Assembly (NCBI GenBank): GCA_021401465.1
Contig: JADDMT010000050.1
Coordinates: 164,686-228,685 of the forward strand
Reading direction: 5' to 3'
Length of the DNA stretch: 64,000 nt
From: Teratosphaeria epicoccoides
Taxonomy: Eukaryota; Ascomycota; Dothideomycetes; Mycosphaerellales; Teratosphaeriaceae
The first letter of the stretch is position 1, and each line of letters starts with the position of its first letter. The translations under genes were made by a program, and so were the position numbers. Under the pieces are notes generated by a model. It searched no databases, was not told the origin of the DNA, and was given only the letters and a program-made list of their open reading frames with translations. This document shows positions 1-9,818 of this stretch, one piece after another.

Positions 1-293
1 CGCCACCTTGACGGCGGGATGGCAACAGCACGCAAGCGCTGTGGCGTATGCATGAGGAAACGGGGTTTGCATGTGTTGCTATGTGATGGCGCTCAAGACG
101 CGGAGCTTGGCACACGCGCATAATGATACGGGATACGGGATATGAGCTCAAGCTAGTTGTAAATACCGCGCATCAATGCCATGTGCTGCATTGACCTAAT
201 TTTCGCCTGCGCAAGAGCAGGATGCGCAATTAGGTGTGCTGACTGATTGAGTCGATCGCTCGTATCCCACCTGTGATTCTGCTGCGCTGTTGA

Positions 294-445
294 TCATGTC
301 TACACATGTCTACCCATGTCTACAGAGTGCCGTGCTTCAGTGTCCGCCAATCCAAACATCATGCACTGGCCGTAATGTCTCCACAAGTCTCGTCCATCAG
401 CAAGATACCACCTCCATCAGCAAGATACCAAGTCCATCAGCTGAT
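294..445. repeat. Two short tandem repeats in the gene-free left edge
   Basis: The first 487 bases hold no convincing gene. Two small direct repeats are visible: about three copies of a 10-bp unit CATGTCTACA at 294-324, and a 20-bp unit beginning TCCATCAGCAAG that starts at 393, 413 and 433, the third copy partial. They lie just downstream of the stop of the minus-strand gene ending at 488, so they may fall in its 3' untranslated region. Confidence 0.7.
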
Positions 446-487
446 CACCAAACCCTCGGTGCCAGTTGTGTTTCTCAGTGCACATCA

Positions 488-1750
488 CTACTCCTTCTTC
501 GTCGATCCAACGAGCTGCAGCTTAGCCTTAACCAGCTCCTGCAGCTTCGACTCCACTTCCTCGTGGTGCGGGCCAAGCTCATCACACTTCACGTTGCACG
601 GTGCTCTGCAGTCCACGTCTGTGCGTCCCTTGCAGATCCAACACCTCTCCGGATCCTCAAGCTGCAACAGATCGACCGCATCAACTCGTGTATCACTGTC
701 CTCCTCATTCTTCTTCTTCTTGTGCACAGCCCACAGCAGAGCAGCACAGTCAGCCACAACGCGCTCGAGGCCGGGCCATCGATTCCATCTAGTGCTTGTG
801 CGACAAGCTAGCTCATGGCTGAGCTTGATGGACTGCAGATCTTGCGCATCTTTGAGCATGTTGAAGACGTTTTGCGCGCGCTTCTTGACGTATGCGGTTG
901 TGCGCCATGTGAGGATGAACTTGACCTGACGAAGGTGCTTGCGCATCGTCCCAATGGCCTCGAGAAAGACCTCCGACGCCATCACTGAGTCGAACCTGAA
1001 CGTGTGGCACCCGTAGAGGACTGGAGCTGTCTCTTGGAAAAGCTGTTTGTTTACGCGGAGCAATGAAGCGTTGCTTGGGGTCTGCTCTGACCATTTGCCT
1101 GTGGTCTTGTCCCAGGGCCCAGGTCCACCGTGATACTGGTATCCCATCTGGACAGGGCGGCGCGTGAGTCCTTTGGGCTTATACGCGTCGATGTTGACGG
1201 TGTTCTTGGTGTTCAGGAGGACGAGATCGTAGATCATGGTGCGGAGCTCCGGAGGCAAGTCCAGAAAGCGGAAGTACTCAGTTGGCTCGACAGGCTCCAG
1301 CATCAGCACATGACGACCTTTGAACGTGCCCTCAGTCAGGATGATCTATGCGTGCAGTCAGTGATACAGTCCGGTCAACAGAAAGGGATGCGACTTACCG
1401 GCTTGAGCTTGAACTCCGCGGTGTGCTGGACTTCAACGACCTGTGCGAACTTCCGAGCTTTGGTGTTCCACTGCGAATGTCAGTCTTGAACCAGTATCTG
1501 ACAGCCCTCGATTTCGATGCTTGCTTACTTGCGAAGCGGCGTCGAGAAGCTTGCCCGAAGTAACCTTTGAAGTAGTCGTCCACAGCTTGAAGCCCTCAGC
1601 CTCATCCGTGGCCTCCCTGCCATCGTCATCTCTGCCTGGGTGGTAAGAGATCATTTCACCATCGTCGATGTTCCTGTCAACCTCATCATATTCCGACTCT
1701 GCGTAGCAGCGTGGGGCGACGGCGCCAGTTTGCTGTCGCGTGCGTGGCAT
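488..1750 (-). CDS. F-box-like / 2EXR-type fungal protein, 3 exons
   Basis: Model: exon 1 1750-1529, exon 2 1470-1399, exon 3 1345-488, giving about 383 residues; both introns (58 and 53 bp) have GTAAG donors and AG acceptors and keep frame. The start is the ATG at 1750 (MPRTRQQ); a longer upstream start is possible. The diagnostic stretch is FRFLDLPPELRTMIYDLVL near residue 115, the hydrophobic leucine/proline motif that opens the abundant 2EXR/F-box-like proteins of dothideomycetes, followed by a LLRVNKQLFQE motif. The C-terminus has a CxxC plus CxxxC patch (CWICKG, CRAPCNVKC) that could bind a metal. In this family the N-terminal motif resembles F-box sequences, so a ubiquitin-ligase adaptor role is often guessed but rarely shown. 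The acidic, disordered N-terminal 90 residues have no recognisable domain. Confidence 0.75.
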
Positions 1751-3924
1751 TCTGCGCGAGATGCAAGGCCAAGTCGCTCTGAGCAACGCGCCTGTCACGA
1801 TCCTGTGCGAATGTGGTCAGTACGAACGTCCTTGTGCTGCAATGCGGAATCAACAGCAGCTATGGCGACGGCGTGTCGACTATTTATCCAGATCCGGTGC
1901 GAGAACGATGTTGTTGATGATTTTGTGCTTGTCAAAGCTTTGGACAAAATTTTCGCCCGTGTCACACAGGCAGACGCGCAGCCTCCACTTTCCGTGCTTT
2001 CCATTGTTTTCCCACCTTCGCGGCAAGAGCTGGCCAGAGCGCGTCACTCGGCGAGTCCCTCGAGTGCGTGCTCGAGTGCCCAGGTGTGGCCTCGTGAGCA
2101 CTAGAATATTAGTGATCCAAAGGTCAACCAACCACTGGATACACTTGATGGTTGAACGTCGCTACTGCCGGCTTCTCAATACAGTCAACGGCCCATTGAC
2201 GTGGTCAACTGTCTGTCGATACGATCCGACGTTGGTGCCATCATGTTATGACTCGAAATCTAGACAGGAAAGTGCACCACATGGCCGATGTCCTTACGGG
2301 TCTCCTTAACAGTCTAAGCTGGCTACAAGGCCAAGAAGCAGACGACCCAGCCACCACGCCTACCACGACGAGCCGATGAAGACCTGGGCCTACTACACGC
2401 TCCGTGTCCAGATCGACGTTGGATTCAACGACCCTTTCACCGAAAGCATGCGAAGACGATGCCTTTTATGTCCCGAAGTGGGCACTTTCTGGGCAAGCGT
2501 GCCGATGTATGCTGGTCGACCTGCACCAGCTGCTCGACGCCCTCCTTGTTCTTCAACCCTTCGACGTCGAAACCAACCGGTGCGGCCTGGATCGAGTTCA
2601 CAAGGCTAGGGACTTCAACGTGCATGTAAAGGCTCTCGGTCGATGCCGTCAACATCGATGCGCACCGGCCTGTCATTGAGACCACGTTGACTCCAATGTC
2701 ATGGTCAATGTAAAGTCGCCTGATCCAGTCCAGCATGTTGGCGATGCTCAGGAGATGCTTGCCATTCTCTGGCAGCTTCGCGAGAAACAAGCAGCGTTTG
2801 TCGCCCTACGACCGACGAGGATGCACTGGGTCCGCACCGTACGACGACGGCGAGAAATTCTGGAGTTGACGATCTCGCCTCTGCACACCGGATGCATCGA
2901 TCGATGGAGTGTTTCACCGAGCCCTCGACCAAGCTCAACAAGCGGCTCAAAGTAGCACATCACCTGCATCGACTGCCACATCAACCAGACCAAGTTCCGG
3001 AACATCGTCCAGGGGACCTGGCTTACTGATCAGTCAGCGGTAGATCGAGTGCTAAGTACCTGGTCGTTCTGCACTCTGCCTCACAGCCACTGATAGTTAG
3101 TGCCTCCACCAAATGGAAGGACCAGCTGAGCTCTGGTGCGAAATCGCCAAGGGGGACAGCCGTCACCGCTCGGTGGGTATAACAATTGTTCCTGTACGTG
3201 CGAAAAGATGCAATACTCGCTAGCTTTCAACCCCATCTCGCCGCTGTGCTCGTGATTGAAGACATTGACCATTAGCTCGGCCGACGCAACTACTGTCGAT
3301 CATCCGTGCCTGCTACCGATCAGCCAAGTCTCTTTCAGCGGCAAAGGACGTGTACCATGCGGCTCAAGACCGCACATCTGAAACCAACTTCTCTCCATAC
3401 CGCTACCTAAATGCTCGCAAGTAGAACACAGACAGCAACACAAGCCACAAAAGAGACACAAAGCAGCTGCAGGTTAGACTATCAAACACATAGAAGGACG
3501 GCGCTGTGGTATCACAACTCATATTTTCCCAAAGACAAGCGCACGACTCACGCCACTGTTCCGCCTCCCCCACTCGCTTCCAGCGCAGCGACATTTTTCC
3601 TTTTGCCCGGTGACAGAACCCAACAGCCAGTGTAGGTTGATGCCGATAGCAGAGTATGTCCCAGTGCCCATGCATATTAGTAACATTAGAACGACACCGC
3701 AATCTCCCCCAATCCCTGCTTCTCGAGCCGTCTGCTGCGCGCCACCGAGGCTCAAGACCGTCGACTCGCCGTTGCAGTAGTGGCGATGAGCGTGACCGAT
3801 ACCCCTTCCGAACTTTGGCAAGGCTCGCCGTCATGCTCCAAGCTATCCACGAGGCAGTCAGACACGCAAGGCCCAGCATCATACCGCACAAGCAGAGAGC
3901 TCGTCGTGTGCCCCCAGCACGCTC
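1751..3924. other. Gene-poor spacer
   Basis: No intact gene is recognised between the F-box-like gene and the septin. Several TTGAC/GTCAA motifs occur at 2120-2215. A possible minus-strand gene relic is listed separately at 2437-3005. The last 600 bases, downstream of the septin stop, hold only short overlapping ORFs and probably its 3' region. Confidence 0.5.
2437..3005 (-). pseudogene. Possible decayed minus-strand gene
   Basis: Two minus-strand frames look coding-like in sequence but are not joined. One (2790-2437) contains LPENGKHLLSIANMLDWIRRL and LYIDHDIGVNVVSM; another (3005-2748) begins MFRNLVWLMWQSMQVM. They overlap in different frames, and I found no clean splice that fuses them into one protein. 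The style (helical, Leu/Arg-rich) resembles the F-box-like proteins common in these genomes, so this could be a broken paralogue of the neighbour at 488-1750, but I see no clear alignment. It may simply be chance open frames. Confidence 0.2.
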
Positions 3925-5584
3925 CTAACCTCTGAGCGAGAAGCCACCTTTCTTCCTGCCCTTCTCCTCGACCGGCCGTCCAGTCTCGATTCTCTGCTTC
4001 TTCTCTTCCAGCTCGACCCGTTGCCTGTCGAGCTGCTCCTTCATCTCCCGATGACGTGCGTAGAGCTCTTCCTCTGACTGTTTGAGCTTGTTCTCCTTCT
4101 CTTGCACCTTCTGCTGGAACACCATCTTCATCTCGAGCTCCATCTTCGCCAGCTTCTGCTCGTGCAAGCTACGCTCCTCCTCCTGCTTGACCGCTGGATT
4201 GACCTCCTTGAACACGCTCGGGTCTTGCGCGACTCCCATCGCCATAAGCTTGTCAGATCGATAGTTCTCGTAGAGAGAATTGTTGGTGTGCTCCTTGAGC
4301 TCTTCCATGTGTGTCCGGATCAGCATCTGCCGAAGCTTGACAAAATCGCAGTGCTCCTCGTTGTCAACCTCGATGACACCCCACGGGTATCGGCGACCGC
4401 GGACCTTGCGGCCTTCCGGTGTCTGCACCTCGGTGTTTGCACCAACGACGGCAAAAGGCACCTTGGACATGATCTCGTTGTTTTCGGCAATCGTCTCCTC
4501 ATCATCAAGCTCGTAGCGTGGGCCCTCGAATATGTGGATGCCATTATGCTGAATGTCTGCAAGAATCTTCAACGCTGTCAGCAAAGTTCACGTTCGAGTA
4601 CCGGACCTACAACGTACGCGTTGCTTGAATGATGCAATCTCCTCGTCGGTCAGAGTGTCGGCCTTAGCAATGACTGGAATAAGGTTGACCTTGGTGTGAA
4701 GCCTGCGCATGACCTCAACATCCAGAGGCTTCAGCGAGTGGCCCGTGGGCTGAATGAAGTAGACGCAAGCGTGGACGCGGTTGTCAATGATGTTCATGCG
4801 ATTGACTTTGTTTTCCGCATCCAAGTACGCGTCAAATCTCTGCTCAATGTTCTCGACGATCGGTCTCCAGGAATCATCATTGTTTACAAAGTCACCGAAG
4901 CCAGGAGTGTCCACGACTGTCAGGCGCAAGCGGACGCCGTTCTCCTCAATGTCGGCGCTGATGCTCTGTATGCTGACCGTCTTGGGTGCAAAATCGAGAG
5001 ACGGCTGCTTGCGCTCCTTCGGCGGGTATAGCGAGGTGTTGAAGAGCGTGTTCACCAGAGTCGACTTGCCGAGGCCAGATTCACCTGCGCTTTGTTATCA
5101 GACCATCTGCTCGACCACAGATCCCATTGCCATTGAACTCACCAACGACCATAACGTTGAAGTTGAAGCCCTTTCTCACACTCTTGCGATGCCATTGGTT
5201 CGGGAGATTCGCAAATCCAACATAACCCGTGAGCTTCCTGCGCACAATGTTCCGCATGTCCGAGGCCGCCTGAGCGGCCGCCTTGGGGTCTTTTGAGGAC
5301 ACGGTCTGAGGGGCCTGAGCGCCGCCGTTGGGCATGGCGTTGCTCGTGGCTACGAGGGGTGAGGAGGGCTTGCCATTCGGTATCGCTGGTGACTCACGGG
5401 CTGGAGGTGCCACAGGCACGGCGCCGTTTGCGGTTGCTGAGATCGAATTAGTTTTCGCTGGATCCTGGACTTGGGACGCGGCGCGACTGTGGGTGACGAT
5501 CGTGGCTGGTTGGACAACTCGAGCCGCCTCAGCGACCGCCGTGTGGACGCTCACGTCGCTGCGAAGCGAGACGGCAGATGCCAT
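3925..5584 (-). CDS. CDC3: Septin, Cdc3/AspB class, 3 exons
   Basis: Septin GTPase of the Cdc3 (Aspergillus AspB) group, a filament-forming cytoskeletal protein acting at septa, hyphal tips and conidiophores with other core septins. Model: 5584-5143, 5084-4618, 4566-3925, about 516 residues. The first intron (5142-5085) splits the P-loop; joining restores GESGLGKST. Other family marks: VVDTPGFGD (G3), VIAKADTLT (G4), GRRYPWGV near the end of the GTPase domain, and a C-terminal coiled coil rich in Glu/Lys/Gln from about residue 420 (KQEEERSLHEQKLAKME). The N-terminal 110 residues are Ala/Pro/Ser-rich and disordered, as usual for this class. The start is uncertain: MASAV at 5584 is the first ATG of the exon, but an ATGG followed by a GTAAG donor at about 5718-5710 could be a tiny upstream coding exon. 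The identity is secure; only the first codons are in doubt. Confidence 0.95.
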
Positions 5585-6705
5585 ATTGTTGACCAAGCCG
5601 GCCTTGATGGAATGCTCTTGCGATGAATCGCCCGTGGTCGCGGAGATGTGCCACGAGGTGGAGGTGTTGGCGATGGGGTGGGTGGATGTACTGCGAGGGA
5701 GGTGGTTGACTTACCCATGGCGAGAGCGGTCGGGTATTGTTTTGCGGCGTTGGGGGCTGTTCCTTCTCTTGATATGTATTGGTCTGGTAAGAGCGTGCGA
5801 GTCAGTCCGTGCTCTGGATATGCACTCGCAGCTGCGGCATCTCTGCAGACGCGCAAATACAACATGCGCGGGTCTTACAAGAAATTCACAAGTCGCAGGC
5901 CGCGTCGTACCACCCAGCACACCGTCCTCCCTGCTTGTGTCAATATTAATCAGCTGCGGTGTGTCGAGAGAGATATGGAATGAGGAGGGTGAGGTCAGGT
6001 CGTCGGCGGATGGATGAGCCTGCAATAATGATGAGCTGTCTCGTGTAGGCCTCTGCAGCAGTCAAGCTGGCAGTCGCAAGGGAAAGGGGACTACCGGGCA
6101 AGGATGTGCAGAGCGTCTGTGCGCGTAATTACATTGGGGTGTTGAAACTCTAAGGCCAACGTCCACCCAAGCCCCAGGCACCCACCAAGGCTCGTCAACA
6201 ATCGCGAGGCTGCCCTCACCAACAGCTAGTAGCTACAATCAATTTACTAAACCCCAAGACCGGCGACGCCCATGCTTGGACTATTTCACGTGGCCATACA
6301 GCTCAACGATGCTGCATCCTGGTTATGAAACACTACGTATACGCATACCCATGCAGCTTTCGCTTGCACTTGGGAAGCTGTTGCCAGCGCTCGCTTTTTG
6401 AACTTGCGCACATCGCATTCTCAATCCTTCTATTGAGAGCCAATCGAGAAGTCCAATGTGGGCAATATGTCGCGGGCTCACGTGTCGCATGGTACAGGCC
6501 TGCGCATTCGAGCCCTGCATGCAGGAGGCGACACACACGGCCGGCCGCCGCAAGCGAGTACCTGCCTCAGTTAAATGTACGATTACTGATCTAAATTCTC
6601 CTAACCATATCAACCACCAGCTCTCAGGCCGCTGGCCGATGCTCAGCTGTGCGCTCTACGCCCTGACACCAACGCTCAAATCAATCGATCGAAAATTCAG
6701 CCTCA
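5585..6705. other. Septin upstream region / spacer before EXO70 3' end
   Basis: About 1.1 kb containing only short overlapping ORFs in all frames. The part nearest the septin should hold its promoter and 5' untranslated region (possible first splice donor at 5714-5710). I recognise no gene or RNA here. Confidence 0.5.
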
Positions 6706-6930
6706 TCAGGACACTGTCGCACCAAATCCAAATGCCCCAGCGCTGAATCGACTTCCTCTCTTCTTCTCCTTGGCCCCACTGTCTCTCGCGCCGTCATGGT
6801 TCTGCGCGTGTTCGCCATCGGCGTCACCGCCAGGCCGCTCATGGCCCTCGTCGATACTCTCGCTCTTCCCACTCATACCCAGGACCTTCATGACAGGATC
6901 GAAGATACCGGTGCTTTGCCTCCTGACCTC
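6706..6930 (-). other. In-frame coding-like stretch directly after the EXO70 stop
   Basis: Reading on past the EXO70 TAG (6933-6931) in the same frame gives 74 sense codons before a TGA at 6708-6706. Third positions are mostly G or C as in coding DNA, and the peptide is hydrophilic with a basic Gly/Phe end (KKRGSRFSAGAFGFG). The TAG context (GGT TAG GAG) is not the UGA-CUA readthrough context known in fungi. It could be a readthrough extension, a recently created stop, an unseen splice, or chance (roughly a few percent for 74 open codons). Confidence 0.3.
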
Positions 6931-9015
6931 CTAACCCAGGTTGACAAGCTCTCGATTCATCTGCGCCTTGTCGTACTTCACGTATTTTCCTTTCCCTTTG
7001 TCCACTTCGTGGTACCTGTCCCAGAATCTGTTATAGAGAGGTTCTAGAGACCGCTGAACCTCGCCCGAGAGCAGTTTGCGAACTTCAGGCTCCATCTTGT
7101 AGGACTTGTGTCTTGACACGAGCTCATCAAAGGACATGTTGAAGCTCTTGAACTTCTCCTTGATGCCATCCTTGTCTTTCGAGTTGAGGGCCTTGAGAAC
7201 TGCGGCGGAGTCAATGGCAGCGCCCGTCGAAGGTGGTCTCGGCGCCTTAGAGGTGAATTGGACATCGAAGAGGTGCGTGCTAGGCTCGCGCCAGGCATCC
7301 ATGTACAGTGAGATAGCCTTCTTCTGGAAACCCTCCAGCTTTGGAGCTACACCGTCAAGCATGGGACCTAGATCACTGGCCCGAATCATGCGCTCAATGA
7401 TCGCAACATTGTTTGCCAGGAAGACACCTTGAACACTCTTGCCCCTGAGAAGTGCCCTGGCCCTTGATTCGAGATTGTTAAGCAAGGTGTCGATTGTGTC
7501 AGAGCAGTAGTGGGCGAAAAGCTGTTTCCCATCGGCACCCACATCAAACGATTTCAATGTTGGTATCGAAGACGCCGAGTTGCCTTGGTTGGGTGCGTTC
7601 CAACCGCCGTCACCTAAACTACGCATGATGCTGCTCAAAGGTGGGAGATAGCCCGTCATAAGTTGTAGTCGGGTCATCACGTCTGCAGTGATCGGCACCG
7701 CAGCACCCTCCATGGGCAGGGCTGGCATTTGCTGGATCTTTACACGAATGTCGTTCAGTAAGACCGAAAGCGAGCCCTTGGCCGTTTCGCGTACGGGCTT
7801 GAGCGCGTCAGACATCGCGTACTTCAGCTCGCCAGTCTTACTTTCAAGCTGGATGGATGTCGTGGACACCAACTCAATGATCTCGTACGCGAGATAACAA
7901 TCTGTGAATAAATTTTCCCGAACATGCTTGTCAAGGTCCTTTAGCGTCTGTGCGAAAGCCTGCAACGATGGCTGGCAGGTTGCTTGCAGAACGACACCCC
8001 ACTCGTCACGCTTGAAGATGGCGCAGATGCTGTCGTACTCTGCAGTGTACATGCCTTGTATGCCAGCTGCGTACGAGGCAATGCCGTTGCTGCCTTGGAC
8101 GTACACATCGTTGGCGCTTACTTTCCTTGCCGTGTTAATCGAAGCTCTGGCGAGATTTTGGAGCGATAGCTGGATGTACTGTCCACGTTCATGAGCATAC
8201 GCTTCAGCTGAAGGAGATAACGTGCCTTGCTGGGTGGCCTGAGATGTGTGGTTGGATATGTGTTGGTTGATTGCCCGCAATTGGGTGGACCTAGACAGCG
8301 ACGATAGGTCAGATGATGTCTCATGTGTGAAATGACTCAGTCGTCCCGTCGGTCAAGTATCGATTGCTTGGAGGTGAGTAACAGCTGTGTCAGCGGATTG
8401 ATGGGTTGACAGAGACATCAACCATTTGTCAAGCAGTGATGTAATTGCATGGTGAGGTGTCAAAAATCTGGCTTACTTTTTGGAAGATATTCGCGGGAAC
8501 TCCACACCACCCATGATCTGTTTGAGCGGCTCGATCGGTTGCGAGTCCTGACGCAGGACATCACGAAAGACATTGGCCAGATTATTGACTCCGGTAGTCA
8601 GAAGATCGTTCAACTCGGCCATTGCTTGCTGATTGGATCGCAGATTCGTGGACTGCAAATTCCTGAGCGCTTGGCTTGTCCGGTCTATTGATGCCATGTA
8701 CTCCTGCAACCCGACCTTGTCCGGACGACTACGTATGATCCGGTCTTCGCGGTCGCGCATATTAAGAGGCTGCTTGATCCGGTCTATTGCAGCAAGCAGG
8801 TTGTCACAATTTGTACTCATGACCTGCAGACGTTGTGTATTGCCATACACCGGGCCCATGGCCTCCTGCATGACCCTCCCAGACTGCTCCAGGCGCTCCA
8901 GAGAGCCACCTATCCTCTTGCGAATTGATTTGAGCTTGTCAACGTTTGCAGACAACACCTCCACCTCTGCCGCTTCTTCGGCGTAGGCGGCACGTTTCGA
9001 AGGGGCGACCATCAT
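6931..9015 (-). CDS. EXO70: Exocyst complex subunit Exo70, 2 exons
   Basis: Exo70 is the exocyst subunit that binds PI(4,5)P2 and Rho GTPases and tethers secretory vesicles at sites of polarised growth. Model: exon 1 9015-8477, intron 8476-8291 (GTAAGC donor, CTAG acceptor, splitting an AAG codon), exon 2 8290-6931; 632 residues, normal for fungal Exo70. The N-terminus is a coiled coil (VEVLSANVDKLKSIRKRI) and the C-terminal Exo70 domain contains the helical-rod signature, including LSGEVQRSLEPLYNRFWDRY and the closing KGKGKYVKYDK motif typical of the family's last helix. ATG at 9015 (MMVAPSK) was chosen because it immediately precedes the conserved coiled coil; in-frame ATGs further upstream add an unconserved leader. 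See the separate entry for the open stretch beyond the stop. Confidence 0.95.
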
Positions 9016-9818
9016 GACGTGCGCACAGCAGGCGTGGGTTTCTGAGGGGCGCGGGTGCTGCTCTGGAGTGGAAGCGATGACTGACAGGTCAATCCATCTG
9101 TCAATCAGTACATGGCAGTGATACCGACTCGCAAAGATTGACTGGTTGGAGGCGGGTCTCGTGGTCAAGGAGAGCCCTCACACTCACGCATCGAGCAAGC
9201 ATCTAGTAGAGTGGTGGAGCCATTAGGCATTATCCGTCGCTTTGCTCGGGCGTCCGTGTCTTGTGCTCTGTGCGGCTCTTGCGTGCGGGACCAAGTATCC
9301 GGGAATGCGATCAGCGGCGCCAGTATGTGGTGTAGTAGTAGGAACGTTTTGTCAAGCAGATGGGACTCTATGTACCTAGGTATGCACCAGATCCAGCTCC
9401 ACAATCTCCAGTGGCTCGGAAAGCTGTCGAAGATCCGCCGGCGGGCCGAGTCGCTTTGTTGCCGGGTACTACACCTTCATTTCTCCATGAAGCTTTGAGT
9501 CTGCTTGGTCAAGTCCTTCTCTACAGTTCAACAACACTTCCGTAAACAATCCATGCCTCATTATCTCAGCCCTTCCATGCGGTCTATCCGCTGCATCGAC
9601 CGTGACCCTTGTCCGCCCGGCATCTCACCTCAGACCACCTGGCGGGCTGTGACGTAAAGCCCACGTGGAAATCCCAGGATCTTGCCTGTTTGCGCCACTG
9701 CCATCCTGCATCCAACCAGGCTCTCTTTCTGCTTTGGATTGCGTATCCTTTCCTACATCTCCTTCGCCCAAACACATTGTATGTTCGTCGACATGTCAAC
9801 GCGTTTAGATATTCCGCG
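9016..9818. other. Divergent promoter region, EXO70 and phospholipase
   Basis: About 800 bases separate the EXO70 start from the phospholipase start and should contain both promoters. The + strand frame of the phospholipase is open back to 9609, so part of this region could be translated if an upstream ATG is used. No other gene is evident. Confidence 0.5.

Noticed and set aside
488..929. Plus-strand ORFs overlapping the F-box-like gene
   Set aside because: They lie antisense to a spliced gene with a recognisable FxxLPxELR-type motif and have no domain.
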